A stretch of DNA of 64,000 nucleotides from Pseudomonas brassicacearum (GTDB lineage Bacteria; Pseudomonadota; Gammaproteobacteria; Pseudomonadales; Pseudomonadaceae), in contig NZ_CP045701.2 of assembly GCF_009601685.2 (NCBI RefSeq), forward strand, positions 2,852,001 to 2,916,000, read 5' to 3'. The first letter of the stretch is position 1, and the number at the start of each line of letters is the position of its first letter. The notes beneath the pieces are model-generated. The model searched no databases and was not told the DNA's origin. It saw only the letters and a list, made by a program, of their open reading frames with translations. This document shows, one piece after another, positions 50,472 to 60,238 of this stretch. The translations under genes and the position numbers were made by a program.

Positions 50472-52211
50472 TTATTTCTGCACGACTGTCGCCACCGGTG
50501 CCTTGGGTTGCATCAGGCTGAAGTCGATCAGGGCCTTGCGTGGGGTTTGATAAGGATCGCCGATCAACAGCGGGCGAGCCTTGAAGTCCGCGCTGACCAG
50601 GCTCTTGCTGTGGTCCAGCTCATCAAAACTCAAGCCAGCCATGTCCGCCCAGGTGTGAATCAGGTGCGAGCTGCTGTAGGGCCGTGACAGGTCCCCGGCA
50701 AAGTTCCAGTCATGGCTTTCGCGCCACTTGGGCGAGGCCCAGGCCATGAAGGGGATGGTGTACATCGGCGCGGTCGGCTTGCCTTCGTTACGGCCCAGGG
50801 TGCTGTGGCCCGCAGAGTCGAACACGTCTTCACCATGGTCCGACAGGTACAGCAGGAAACCGTTGGGGTCGGTCTTGGCGTAGTCCTTGATCAGGCTGGA
50901 CACGACGAAGTCGTTGTACAGCACCGCGTTATCGTAGCTGTTGTAGGTCGGGACCTGATCGTCTCGAACGCCCGCCGGTACGCCCTGGCGGTCGGTGAAC
51001 TTGTTGAAGGTCGGCGGATACCGGTACTGATAGCTCATGTGGGTGCCGAGCAGATGCACCACGATCAGCTTGCGCGGGGCGCTGTCGGCCAGGGCCTTGT
51101 TGAATGGCTCGATCACGTCGCCATCGTACTGCGCGGCATTCTGGTTGCGGTTGTTGTTCAGGTACACCGGCTCGTCGGCCTGTTGGGAAAAGGTCGTAAG
51201 CATAGTGTTGCGTTTGGTCATGGTCTGCTGGTTGGTGATCCAGAAGGTCTTGTAGCCGGCCTGCTTCATCATGCTCACCAGCGACGGGGTGCTCAGGTAC
51301 AGCTCCGGGTTCTGTTCGTCGGCGAACGTCAGCACCTGCTGCAACGCTTCGATGGTGTAGGGGCGCGGGGTGATGACGTTGTCGAACACCGACAGTTGGC
51401 TCTTGAGCTTGTCCAGCTCCGGCGTGGTTTCCCTTGGGTAACCGTAGAGGCTCATGCGCTGGCGGTTTGTGGATTCGCCGATCACCAGCACCAGGGTTGC
51501 CGGCTCGTTGGCCATGGCATCCTTGAGGTTGCGCAACGGCGCGATCTTGCTGGCGCTGTGGAGCATGCCTTGCATGTTCTCCAGTTGTTCACCGTAGCGA
51601 CGATAGGCCACCAGCATCTGCCACGGCACCGCAGGCTCGATGCGATCCTCGAATTTTTCCAGGCCACCGGCAAAGCTGCCGGTACGCTGGGTCTGCTTGA
51701 TCAGCGGATAACCGACCACCGCCAAGACAATGGCGACTGCTGCGACCATGGCCTGGCCCCGGGGCAGGTACACCGGACGCAGGCGGGTCCAGAGCCAATA
51801 ACCGACGGCGGTGTGGGCCAGGAACGCCGCCACCATCCACCAGGCAAAATATTGTGTCAGGTACTCGCCGGCTTCAGACACGTTCGATTCGAACATGATG
51901 AAGATGACGCTCTGGGAAAATTCCTGCTGGTAAATGAAGAAGTAGCCCAGGCTGGCCATGGAACAGGCCCACAGCACCACGCCGATCAAGGCGGCGAGCA
52001 AACGCGTGCGGGCGGGGAAGAGCAGCAGGGGCGCCAGCCATATTGCGCTCATCACGAACGCTTGGCGAAAGCCGGTGAAGCCGGAGGTGTTACTCAACAA
52101 AATGAGCAGTTGGGTGATGCCCGAGAAGTACCAGAAGAACAGAAACAGCCAGCCGAACCCGGCCCAATCGAAACCTTTCGCAGTCGTTTTGCTGCGTTTG
52201 AACAAGCTCAT
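50472..52211 (-). CDS. cptA: phosphoethanolamine transferase CptA
   Basis: A 579-residue inner-membrane enzyme that adds phosphoethanolamine to lipopolysaccharide core sugars. About five membrane helices cover residues 15-190; the periplasmic sulfatase-like domain follows, with VLVIGESTNRQRMSLYGY (catalytic Thr of GEST) and LYLSDHGEDVFDSAGH (metal His and Asp). The length matches E. coli CptA (577). The start at MSLFKRSKTTAKG is chosen because the upstream extension is not domain-like. It stands alone. Confidence 0.88.
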   Translation of the reverse strand: MSLFKRSKTTAKGFDWAGFGWLFLFFWYFSGITQLLILLSNTSGFTGFRQAFVMSAIWLAPLLLFPARTRLLAALIGVVLWACSMASLGYFFIYQQEFSQSVIFIMFESNVSEAGEYLTQYFAWWMVAAFLAHTAVGYWLWTRLRPVYLPRGQAMVAAVAIVLAVVGYPLIKQTQRTGSFAGGLEKFEDRIEPAVPWQMLVAYRRYGEQLENMQGMLHSASKIAPLRNLKDAMANEPATLVLVIGESTNRQRMSLYGYPRETTPELDKLKSQLSVFDNVITPRPYTIEALQQVLTFADEQNPELYLSTPSLVSMMKQAGYKTFWITNQQTMTKRNTMLTTFSQQADEPVYLNNNRNQNAAQYDGDVIEPFNKALADSAPRKLIVVHLLGTHMSYQYRYPPTFNKFTDRQGVPAGVRDDQVPTYNSYDNAVLYNDFVVSSLIKDYAKTDPNGFLLYLSDHGEDVFDSAGHSTLGRNEGKPTAPMYTIPFMAWASPKWRESHDWNFAGDLSRPYSSSHLIHTWADMAGLSFDELDHSKSLVSADFKARPLLIGDPYQTPRKALIDFSLMQPKAPVATVVQK

Positions 52212-52430
52212 CAAGCGCTCCAGACCTTGTCGACGAAGCTGTCGGCACCGGATTGGTGACCGCAGGCATACGCCGAGCACCTTAAAGGCGGGGAGTATCG
52301 CGAGCCGGTTGTGAAAAGTTTGTGAGTTTTTCGGATACAAATCGCAGGGAAGGGAATAAGCCGTTAGCAACACAGGCGAAGAGGCTCCCATCCTGTGGCC
52401 AGGGAGCTTGCTTCCGCGGGTCTTCGCCTG

Positions 52431-52565
52431 CAGGAGCTATGTAGGAGCTATGTAGGAGCTGTCGAGTGCAACGAGGCTGCGATCTTTCCCCAGACACTTG
52501 AATCTCAAGCGAAAGATCAAGATCAAGATCAAGATCAAAAGATCGCAGGCTTCGCCAGCTCCTAC
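52431..52565. repeat. GTAGGAGCTGG-type palindromic repeat, copy 5, inverse orientation
   Basis: Begins with AGGAGCTATGT/AGGAGCTAT units (52431-52451), then GTAGGAGCTGTCGAGTGCAA, the GATCTTTCCCC arm, a loop with four AAGATC units, and the GATCGCAGGCTTCGCCAGCT arm to 52565. It lies in the 366-bp gap between cptA and the 57-aa gene; that gap holds nothing else recognisable. Confidence 0.88.
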
Positions 52566-52577
52566 CCTCTGGGGCGG

Positions 52578-52751
52578 TTACCGAGCCAGGGACTGGCTCT
52601 GGTAGGGCAGTTGTGCGTGTTGCAACTGCATGCGCAATTGCGTCACTTCATCGAGCAGCAGATCGCGTTCTTCCTTGAGCAGGCGCAATTCATCGCGACG
52701 AATGGTCACATAAAGGGTTTGGGGAGGACGTGCGGTAACGACAGGGTCCAT
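52578..52751 (-). CDS. 57-residue coiled-coil protein (not among longer ORFs)
   Basis: Translation of the minus strand from ATG at 52751 gives MDPVVTARPPQTLYVTIRRD, then a leucine- and glutamate-rich helix over residues 21-45 with heptad-like leucines, then PYQSQSLAR and TAA. GAGGTGAGCA before the ATG supplies the ribosome site. The composition and clear start argue for a real short protein; I recognise no family. It is divergent from gnd (275 bp away). Confidence 0.65.
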   Translation of the reverse strand: MDPVVTARPPQTLYVTIRRDELRLLKEERDLLLDEVTQLRMQLQHAQLPYQSQSLAR

Positions 52752-53026
52752 TGCTCACCTCGCAAATGGCGTACATCAACTAGAGAGATGTCGCCAGTTT
52801 TTTGGTCGACACCTCTTTATCGGCGCCGATTCTGAATACTTTTGCTCGTGAATGGAACTTTTTTATTTTTCATGGTCATCGTGTCTTCGGCCGGTTTTTG
52901 AACGTTATCCTTTGTGATCGGGCGATTTACCCGGAAACTATGCAGCAATGCTCTGGACTAACCTCCACAAGTCACTTTGAGCTAAACCTTTGACACACCT
53001 TTATTTGTAGTAGGGAGCATCAGCAC

Positions 53027-54007
53027 ATGCAACTCGGGATCATTGGACTGGGCCGCATGGGCGGCAATATTGCGCGGCGCCTGATGCTCAATGGGCACAC
53101 CACTGTCGTCTATGACCGCAATGCCGCTTTTGTCGAAAACCTGCGCCAGGAAGGCGCGACGGGCGTCGCGGACCTGCCTGCGCTGGTCGCGGGCCTGGAG
53201 AAACCACGGGCGGTCTGGGTCATGCTGCCGGCCGGCGCCCCTACCGAAGACACCATCAACGACCTGAGCGAACTGCTTGAGCCGGGCGATGTGATCATTG
53301 ACGGCGGTAACACGTACTACAAGGACGACATCCGTCGGGCCCAGGCCCTGTCGGAAAAAGGCCTGAGCTACATCGACGTCGGCACCTCCGGTGGCGTTTG
53401 GGGCCTGGAGCGCGGTTACTGCATGATGATTGGCGGTGATGCCGACGTGGTGAAACGCCTGGACCCATTGTTCGACAGCCTGGCCCCTGGCATGGGCGAC
53501 ATCCCGCGCACCCGTGACCGTAAATCCGACGATGACCGCGCCGAACGTGGCTACATCCACGCGGGCCCGGCCGGTTCGGGGCATTTCGTGAAGATGATCC
53601 ACAACGGCATCGAATACGGAATGATGCAAGCCTTCGCCGAGGGCTTTGACATCCTCAAGACCAAATCCAGCGAAAGCCTGCCACCGGAGCAGCGCTTCGA
53701 CCTGAACGTGGCGGATATCGCCGAAGTCTGGCGTCGCGGCAGTGTGGTGTCGTCCTGGTTGCTGGACTTGACCGCCGACGCGCTGGCCAGCGATCCGAAA
53801 CTGGACGGTTTTTCCGGCGAAGTCGCCGACAGCGGTGAAGGGCGCTGGACCATCGAGGCTGCCATCGAACAAGCGGTGCCGGTTCCAGTGCTGTCCAGTT
53901 CGTTGTTTGCCCGTTTCCGCTCGCGTCAGCAAAGCACGTACGGTGACAAAATGCTCTCAGCCATGCGCTTCGGCTTTGGCGGGCACGTGGAGACGCCGAA
54001 AAAATGA
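53027..54007 (+). CDS. gnd: 6-phosphogluconate dehydrogenase, decarboxylating (short GndA/YqeC type)
   Basis: A 326-residue enzyme converting 6-phosphogluconate to ribulose 5-phosphate and CO2 with NAD(P)H. Motifs: [13 protein letters not shown] (cofactor binding, residues 7-19), [22 protein letters not shown], and [29 protein letters not shown] (catalytic Lys and Asn). At 326 residues it is the short form found in Pseudomonas, often NAD-preferring. It overlaps zwf by 4 bp, so the two are coupled. No HexR-type TTGT-ACAA operator was seen in the 275 bp before it. Confidence 0.93.
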   Translation: MQLGIIGLGRMGGNIARRLMLNGHTTVVYDRNAAFVENLRQEGATGVADLPALVAGLEKPRAVWVMLPAGAPTEDTINDLSELLEPGDVIIDGGNTYYKDDIRRAQALSEKGLSYIDVGTSGGVWGLERGYCMMIGGDADVVKRLDPLFDSLAPGMGDIPRTRDRKSDDDRAERGYIHAGPAGSGHFVKMIHNGIEYGMMQAFAEGFDILKTKSSESLPPEQRFDLNVADIAEVWRRGSVVSSWLLDLTADALASDPKLDGFSGEVADSGEGRWTIEAAIEQAVPVPVLSSSLFARFRSRQQSTYGDKMLSAMRFGFGGHVETPKK

Positions 54008-55524
54008 CCTCGATCAGCAGCAAATCCAAGGCAGAACCCGCGCCGCCGACCACGTTGTTTCTGTTCGGCGCCCATGGCGATCTGGTCAAGCGTCTGCTGA
54101 TGCCGGCGCTTTACCACCTCAGTCGTGACGGTCTGCTGGGTGATGGGCTGCGCATCATCGGGGTTGACCACAACGCCATCAGCGATGTGGATTTTGCCAA
54201 GAAACTCGAGGACTTCATCCGTAACGAAGCGGCGAGCAAGGGAGGCGATGCCGACCGGGCGCTCGACCCAGCGCTGTGGGCCAAGCTGGCCCGTGGCATC
54301 AGCTACGTCCAGGGTGATTTCCTCGATGAGGGCACCTACCAGGCGCTGGCGGCGAAAATCGCTGCCAGCGGCACTGGCAACGCGGTGTTCTACCTGGCGA
54401 CCGCGCCGCGCTTTTTCAGTGAAGTGGTCAGCCGCCTCGGTGCGGCCGGGCTGCTTCAGGAGCAGGAGGGGGCCTTCCGGCGGGTGGTGATCGAAAAACC
54501 GTTCGGCTCCGACCTGCACACCGCCGAAGCGTTGAACGCCTGCCTGCTCAAGGTCATGAGCGAGAAACAGATCTATCGCATCGACCATTACCTGGGCAAG
54601 GAAACGGTGCAGAACATTCTGGTCAGCCGTTTCTCCAACAGCCTGTTCGAGGCGTTCTGGAACAACCACTACATCGACCACGTACAAATCACCGCCGCCG
54701 AAACCGTCGGTGTGGAAACCCGTGGCAGTTTTTATGAACACACCGGTGCCCTGCGGGACATGGTGCCCAATCATCTTTTCCAACTGCTGGCGATGGTGGC
54801 CATGGAGCCGCCAGCGGCGTTTGGCGCCGACGCCGTGCGCGGGGAAAAGGCCAAGGTCGTCGGGGCGATCCGGCCCTGGTCGGTAGAGCAGGCCCGGGCC
54901 AACTCGGTCCGAGGCCAGTACACGGCCGGTGAAGTCGGTGGCAAGGCGGTAAGCGGTTATCGCCAGGAGGCCAACGTGGCGCCCGACAGCAGCACCGAGA
55001 CCTACGTTGCCCTCAAGGTCATGATCGACAACTGGCGTTGGGTCGGCGTGCCGTTTTACCTGCGCACTGGCAAACGCATGAGCGTGCGGGACACGGAGAT
55101 CGTCATCTGCTTCAAGCCAGCACCTTACGCGCAGTTTCGCGACACCGACGTCGACGAATTGCAACCTACGCACTTGAGAATCCAGATTCAGCCCAATGAA
55201 GGCATGTGGTTCGACCTGCTGGCCAAGCGGCCGGGGCCGGCACTCGACATGGCCAATATCGAGTTGGGCTTCGCCTATAAGGATTTCTTCGTAATGCAGC
55301 CCTCCACAGGTTACGAAACCCTGATCTACGATTGCCTGACCGGCGACCAGACGCTGTTCCAGCGTGCCGACAATATCGAAAACGGCTGGCGCGCCGTGCA
55401 ACCGTTCCTCGATGCCTGGCAGCAGGACGCAGCGGTCCAGCCCTACAAGGCCGGCGAAGATGGCCCGGCAGCCGCCGATGACTTGCTTGGCCGCGACAGT
55501 CGCGTCTGGCACGACCTCGGATGA
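54004..55524 (+). CDS. zwf: glucose-6-phosphate 1-dehydrogenase
   Basis: A 506-residue enzyme that oxidises glucose 6-phosphate to 6-phosphogluconolactone with NADP+ or NAD+. Motifs: [22 protein letters not shown] (Rossmann), [18 protein letters not shown] (cofactor Lys region) and [20 protein letters not shown] with the substrate-binding HYLGK. The gene order gnd-zwf is that of the second zwf locus of P. putida (gntZ-zwfB), so another zwf beside edd or eda is likely elsewhere. It overlaps the HAD gene by 4 bp. Confidence 0.94.
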   Translation: MTSISSKSKAEPAPPTTLFLFGAHGDLVKRLLMPALYHLSRDGLLGDGLRIIGVDHNAISDVDFAKKLEDFIRNEAASKGGDADRALDPALWAKLARGISYVQGDFLDEGTYQALAAKIAASGTGNAVFYLATAPRFFSEVVSRLGAAGLLQEQEGAFRRVVIEKPFGSDLHTAEALNACLLKVMSEKQIYRIDHYLGKETVQNILVSRFSNSLFEAFWNNHYIDHVQITAAETVGVETRGSFYEHTGALRDMVPNHLFQLLAMVAMEPPAAFGADAVRGEKAKVVGAIRPWSVEQARANSVRGQYTAGEVGGKAVSGYRQEANVAPDSSTETYVALKVMIDNWRWVGVPFYLRTGKRMSVRDTEIVICFKPAPYAQFRDTDVDELQPTHLRIQIQPNEGMWFDLLAKRPGPALDMANIELGFAYKDFFVMQPSTGYETLIYDCLTGDQTLFQRADNIENGWRAVQPFLDAWQQDAAVQPYKAGEDGPAAADDLLGRDSRVWHDLG

Positions 55525-56342
55525 GTGATCTGATGAAGCATCCCATCCGTTTCCTGCTCAGCGACATGGACGGCACATTGCTGTTGCCCGACCACAGCCT
55601 GAACCAGCGCACCATTGAAGCGGTTCGCTCATTGCGTGAGGCCGGTGTGTTGTTCAGTCTCGCCACCGGGCGCCCGCCGCGGGCCATGTTGCAGCAGATC
55701 GAGGCCCTGGGCGTCGACCTGCCCACGGCGGCATTCAATGGCGGCACGCTGGTTCATCCTGACGGCAGCTTTCTGGCGGTCCATTACCTGCCACCCGAAG
55801 CGGCATTGGCGACGCTGGCCCTGTATGCCGATCAGCCCGGCATCGAAGTCTGGGTATTTGCCGATGGCGACTGGCTGGTGCGCGACGCCAACGGTCCGAT
55901 GGTGCCGGTGGAGACGCGTGGCTTGGGCTACCCACCCGTAGAGGTAGGAAGCTTCGAGCCTTACCTGGAGCGGATCGATAAGATCGTCGCCACCAGTGCC
56001 AACACGGACTTGCTGGTGGAGCTGGAGGCGCGGTTGCATCCGCTGCTCAAGGGCCAGGCCCAAGTGTCGCGTTCGCAACCGATCTACCTGGATGTGACGG
56101 CCATGAAGGCGAACAAAGGAGAAGCGCTGTCGACCCTGGCAGCCTTCCTCGATGTGCCGCTGGAACAGACGGCGGCCATGGGCGACGGAGGCAACGATCC
56201 GGCGATGTTCCACCGCGCGGGATTGTCCATTGCGATGGGGCAGGCGGAGGAAGCGATCCGGCGTCAAGCGGATGTCATTACCGCTGCCGTTATTGATGAC
56301 GGTGCAGCGCTGGCGATCGAGCGCTACATCTTGTCGCGGTAG
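55521..56342 (+). CDS. Cof-type HAD hydrolase
   Basis: A 273-residue sugar-phosphate phosphatase of the Cof subfamily (HAD-IIB). Motif I is FLLSDMDGTLLLPDHS (nucleophile Asp), motif II ATGRPP, and motif IV MGDGGNDPAMF. It overlaps zwf by 4 bp, as third gene of the gnd-zwf operon, and may dephosphorylate a pentose phosphate pathway by-product. The start may be this ATG or the second Met (MKHPIRF). Confidence 0.88.
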   Translation: MSDLMKHPIRFLLSDMDGTLLLPDHSLNQRTIEAVRSLREAGVLFSLATGRPPRAMLQQIEALGVDLPTAAFNGGTLVHPDGSFLAVHYLPPEAALATLALYADQPGIEVWVFADGDWLVRDANGPMVPVETRGLGYPPVEVGSFEPYLERIDKIVATSANTDLLVELEARLHPLLKGQAQVSRSQPIYLDVTAMKANKGEALSTLAAFLDVPLEQTAAMGDGGNDPAMFHRAGLSIAMGQAEEAIRRQADVITAAVIDDGAALAIERYILSR

Positions 56343-56384
56343 GATGTACTGGCCTTTGTGGCGAGGGACATGGTCCCGCTGGGC

Positions 56385-56524
56385 TGTAGGAGCTGGCGGA
56401 GGCTGCGATCTTTTGATCTTTTGATCTTTCGCTTGGGATTCAAGCGTCTGGGGAAAGATCGCAGCCTCGTTGCACTCGACAGCTCCTACACAGCTCCTAC
56501 ACAGCTCCTGCGCGGCTCCTGCAG
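56385..56524. repeat. GTAGGAGCTGG-type palindromic repeat, copy 6
   Basis: TGTAGGAGCTGGCGGAGG, two TTTTGATC units, CGCTTGGGATTCAAGCGTC, the GATCGCAGCCTCG...GACAGCTCCTAC arm and a tail of about three 11-bp units (ACAGCTCCTAC to GCGGCTCCTGC). Lies between the HAD gene and the convergent nhaB gene. Confidence 0.88.
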
Positions 56525-56559
56525 GCCAGCGGGAGCAAGGTTTCCTACTAGGAACTTGC

Positions 56560-58062
56560 TTACAGCCAGTAAGTCACCGCGTACCAGCCCAAGCCACCCA
56601 TCACCGCGGTGTAGGGCACAGCCATCCAGACCATCCGGCCATAGGACAGGCGAATCAGCGGGGCGATTGCCGAGGTCAGCAGGAACAGGAACGCAGCCTG
56701 GCCGTTGGGTGTGGCGACGCTCGGCAGGTTGGTGCCGGTGTTGATGGCCACCGCCAGGGTCTCCAAATGCTCACGACTCATTTGGCCGGAGACGAAGGCC
56801 TGCTTCACCTCGGTAATGTAGACGGTTGCCACGAATACGTTGTCGCTGATGGCCGACAGCAGGCCGTTGGCAATGAACAGCATGCCGGGCTGTTGATCGG
56901 CGGGCAGGGCCAGGACCCATTGGATCAGCGGCGTGAACAGATGCTGGTCGTGAATGACCGCCACCACTGCGAAGAACACCACCAGCAGGGCGGTGAAGGG
57001 CAAGGCCTCCTTGAATGCGTTGCCGAGCCGGTGCTCGTCAGTGATCCCAGTGAAGGCGGTAATCAACACGATGACCATCAGGCCAATCAGGCCGACTTCG
57101 GCAAGGTGCAGCGCCAGGCTCACGATCAGAATCAGCGCGGCGATACCCTGGACGATCAACGCCGCTCGTTGCCGTGCGGTGCGTTCGCGGTTGTCCTGCT
57201 CGGCATAGTCGGCCAGGATGGTGCGTACACTTTCTGGCAACAGCGTGCCGTAACCAAACCAGCGCAGCTTTTCCAGCGCCAGGCAGGTCAGCAGCCCGGC
57301 TATCAGTACGGGCACCGAAACGGGCGCGACCTTCAAAAAGAACTCTACAAAGTGCCAGTCCAACTCATGGCCAATCAACAGGTTCTGTGGTTCGCCAACC
57401 AGGGTGCATACACCGCCCAGCGCCGTGCCTACGGCGCCATGCATGAGCAGGCTGCGTAGAAAGGCACGAAACTGATTGAGATCTTCATGATGACGCGACG
57501 GCAGATCGTGGTCTTCATCGACATTGCTGTCCTTGCGCGGATCGTTGCCCGAAGCCACGCGGTGATACACCGCATAGAAGCCCACCGCGGCGCTGATGAT
57601 CACCGCGGTGACGGTCAATGCGTCAAGGAACGCGGACAGGAACGCCGAGAGAAAGCAGAACATCAAGGACAGCATCGCCTTGGAGCGCACCCCCAAAAGC
57701 AGGCGCGAGAACAGGAACAGCAGCAGATCCTTCATGAAATAGATCCCCGCCACCATGAACATCAGCAGCAGGATCACCGGAAAGTTGTGAAGCAGTTCAT
57801 CGTAGAGCATCTTGGGCGTGGTCAAACCCAGCGCAAGCGCCTCGATCACCAGCAGCCCACCCGGCATCAGCGGGTAGCATTTAAGGGCCATGGCAAGGGT
57901 GAAGATGAACTCCAACACCAGCATCCAGCCGGTAATGACCGGGCCCAGGGTCCATAACACCACGGCATTGAGGATCAGGAAGGTGATGATGCACGCCTTG
58001 TACCAGCGAGGTGAGTGCCCAAGAAAGTTGTGCGCGAACGCTTGAGCCATTGAACCGGACAT
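56560..58062 (-). CDS. nhaB: Na+/H+ antiporter NhaB
   Basis: A 500-residue inner-membrane antiporter that pumps sodium out in exchange for protons. It has about 12 membrane helices and the NhaB family features: an N-terminal [21 protein letters not shown], the central [41 protein letters not shown], and [35 protein letters not shown] near the end. The length matches other Pseudomonas NhaB proteins. It stands alone. Confidence 0.93.
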   Translation of the reverse strand: MSGSMAQAFAHNFLGHSPRWYKACIITFLILNAVVLWTLGPVITGWMLVLEFIFTLAMALKCYPLMPGGLLVIEALALGLTTPKMLYDELLHNFPVILLLMFMVAGIYFMKDLLLFLFSRLLLGVRSKAMLSLMFCFLSAFLSAFLDALTVTAVIISAAVGFYAVYHRVASGNDPRKDSNVDEDHDLPSRHHEDLNQFRAFLRSLLMHGAVGTALGGVCTLVGEPQNLLIGHELDWHFVEFFLKVAPVSVPVLIAGLLTCLALEKLRWFGYGTLLPESVRTILADYAEQDNRERTARQRAALIVQGIAALILIVSLALHLAEVGLIGLMVIVLITAFTGITDEHRLGNAFKEALPFTALLVVFFAVVAVIHDQHLFTPLIQWVLALPADQQPGMLFIANGLLSAISDNVFVATVYITEVKQAFVSGQMSREHLETLAVAINTGTNLPSVATPNGQAAFLFLLTSAIAPLIRLSYGRMVWMAVPYTAVMGGLGWYAVTYWL

Positions 58063-58157
58063 CGGCCGCTCCTTTTAATTAGAAGCGCGCAACTTGCCGT
58101 AAGAAATGAGGAATATCAAGCGTAAGAATAAATACCGTTCGCCCATGACAATCCGAC

Positions 58158-59447
58158 TCAGCCCCAATACCGCGAAACCACCGCTCGATAATGCCCCTGG
58201 AGCGAATAACCGCCCACCAGGATTCTTCCATCAGCCTGCATAGCCAGGGTGGTGGCGGTGTCCAGGCTGTAGCCGAGTCGAGTGCGAACCCAGCCTTTGC
58301 CCTGGCCGAAATCCGGGTCGAGGCTGGCATCTGGCAAATGTCGGGCAAGTACGAAATCGGCCTCGATACCGCCAATGGTGGCGCCGGCGGTCACCAGTTT
58401 TCCGTCTGATTGAAGCTGGGCGGCGGTCCACTGGCTGGCGTTGTGCCCAATTGTCATGAGCCGGCACTGGCCCTGGTTGCAATGACGGTCCGGCTTGCCG
58501 TCGGGGCGAACTTTCAGCGACAGGCTATGCATTGGATCACGGCTGCTGCCGAACACCTGCAGATCACCGTTCGCATCCTGAACGACCTGGCTGACCATCA
58601 CGCTGTGACCCTGCGCCAGGATGGACAGGAAGCCGTTTTCGCCGAAGCTGTCATCGAGTTGGCCGCTGCTGTCGTAACGGGCAATCAAGCCATGCTGGGG
58701 CAAGTCGATGGCGCCGCCGACGACAATATGGCCGTCAGCCTGGAGCACCAGGCAGCCGAGCCAGGTGTTTTTCAACAAGCGCCGGACCATTACGAAACCA
58801 CGACCGTTGAACGAGGTATCCAATGCCCCGTCCGGCAAGAGCCGGATCAGTACGCCGACATGGTCGGACAATTGATAGTGGTGGTTGGCGAGCACAAGGA
58901 TCCGGCCATCGGCCTGCACTTGCATGTCGCAAGCCTCGAGCCCCGGCACGCCGGGCGGCAGCCAGGGGTCGCGCAGGCCTTGGGAGAGATTGCCGCAAAG
59001 CCTGATGATGTGCCGACCGGCATTGCCGAAGCCTTGAACGGCGCGGCCCTGCTGGTCGAACAGCGCCAGGGCGGGAAGGGTGTGGTCGTTGCTTTCGTAA
59101 TGCAGGCCGGACAGCAGGATATGCCCGTCGGGCAACACGATCACCTTGCTCGCCGTCGCTTCGAAACCGTGTTCGAACGCGCCGATCACGCAGCCGCGAG
59201 TGCCGAAGCCCGGGTCGGCCAAACCGTCATGATTGAGTCGCGCCAGCCCAAACCGGCTGCCGTGGGCCGTCTCGATTCTGGCTGCCACCAGGATTCGTCC
59301 GGCGTGATCGAGGGTCAACCCGGTGGTGAGGCTCGAGGTGCTGTCTTCGAAATGAACCCAGGCTTTGCCGTTGGCGGCAAAGCCTGGGTCAAGTTGCCCG
59401 GCGTGGGCCATGGCCCTGGGGGGCACAAATGCGAACTGATCGAGCAT
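58158..59447 (-). CDS. delta-60 repeat (beta-propeller-like) protein
   Basis: A 429-residue protein made of about seven delta-60 repeats with cores such as QADGRILVGG, QSDGKLVTAG and QADGHIVVGG, alternating with LDPGFGTRG/LDTSFNGRGF type ends. These repeats are thought to form a beta-propeller. No signal peptide is seen (MLDQFAFVPPRAMAHAGQ), so export by another route or a cytoplasmic location is possible. The start at MLDQFAF follows GGAGAGGCAGGC. Function unknown; it stands alone. Confidence 0.82.
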   Translation of the reverse strand: MLDQFAFVPPRAMAHAGQLDPGFAANGKAWVHFEDSTSSLTTGLTLDHAGRILVAARIETAHGSRFGLARLNHDGLADPGFGTRGCVIGAFEHGFEATASKVIVLPDGHILLSGLHYESNDHTLPALALFDQQGRAVQGFGNAGRHIIRLCGNLSQGLRDPWLPPGVPGLEACDMQVQADGRILVLANHHYQLSDHVGVLIRLLPDGALDTSFNGRGFVMVRRLLKNTWLGCLVLQADGHIVVGGAIDLPQHGLIARYDSSGQLDDSFGENGFLSILAQGHSVMVSQVVQDANGDLQVFGSSRDPMHSLSLKVRPDGKPDRHCNQGQCRLMTIGHNASQWTAAQLQSDGKLVTAGATIGGIEADFVLARHLPDASLDPDFGQGKGWVRTRLGYSLDTATTLAMQADGRILVGGYSLQGHYRAVVSRYWG

Positions 59448-59630
59448 GCCTGCCTCTCCTTGCGTGTCGAGCGGCCCGAAAGGGCGACGACTGCATGAGG
59501 GCAACATTCAATCCCTGAATGTGACAATGCACAACTGTCATGTTCTACAGAAACAGCAGCGATTCGTGCCATAACGATGGCTTTACAACCCAGAGCCAAG
59601 CCTGCAATCGATAACAGGCTTTATCAGTGG

Positions 59631-59897
59631 TTATTCAGGCATCGACCACGATTGCAATGTGTAGCCTTCCTGGCTCAGTTCGGCACGGGCCTGTTTCAAC
59701 AGGTCGGCCAGTTTGATCGGGTCGGTATAGGCACTGCTTGGAATCTTGGTGCGGCCAATATGTGCATTGGTGCGGTCGATGACGGTCAGGCTAAGTTCAC
59801 CGTTACCGTCTTGTGGAGCCCAGGCCACGCATTGGAAAGGACGGAATGCGCGGTCGGCAATCAAAAGAGCTTCGTTGATACGGAGCGGGGCGTTCAT
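59631..59897 (-). CDS. small conserved protein, function unknown
   Basis: An 88-residue cytoplasmic protein (MNAPLRINEALLIADRAFRP, later VIDRTNAHIGRTKIPSSAYTDPIKLADLLKQARAEL). No known motif; a mixed alpha/beta domain is likely. The start has AAGAGAAAACGCC upstream. It stands alone, divergent from the sigma-54 activator gene across a 341-bp AT-rich gap. Confidence 0.72.
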   Translation of the reverse strand: MNAPLRINEALLIADRAFRPFQCVAWAPQDGNGELSLTVIDRTNAHIGRTKIPSSAYTDPIKLADLLKQARAELSQEGYTLQSWSMPE

Positions 59898-60238
59898 GGC
59901 GTTTTCTCTTAAGTGTGCCCAAACAAATGATGTGCCGTCGGTTGGGCGTACCGTGCGGCTGGTTACTTGTACTGATGTCCCGAACCTGCAGGCGGGTCAC
60001 ACATTATTTAAATAAATTTCGATTTTCTTTCAGACCAGGCTTTTTGGCTTTTGTTTGAAAGCTGCCTGAAAGAAACAAACCTGCAATAACTAACGGGGTG
60101 CTTGCTTATAACCAGTTTGATGCACTCTCGATAATCAATTGATACAAGGGTGCGTCAACTTCTTGCTACTGTTACATGCAGGTTTGCCAAACGCCTGTTT
60201 CTACTCATATTTCCTTATTTTGGCGCCAAGGATCAGTC
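59898..60238. other. 341-bp AT-rich region before the sigma-54-type activator gene
   Basis: No coding sequence is supported. Base composition is strikingly AT-rich against its surroundings. It contains a TTTGTTT/AAACAAA inverted pair near 60050-60080 enclosing two TGAAAG copies. No clear promoter could be assigned by eye. Confidence 0.55.

Noticed and set aside
52752..53026. HexR-type operator before gnd
   Set aside because: No TTGT-N7/8-ACAA pattern was found by eye in the intergenic region.
53926..55512. 528-residue antisense ORF across zwf
   Set aside because: Shadow frame opposite a clear zwf; no start context and no domain.
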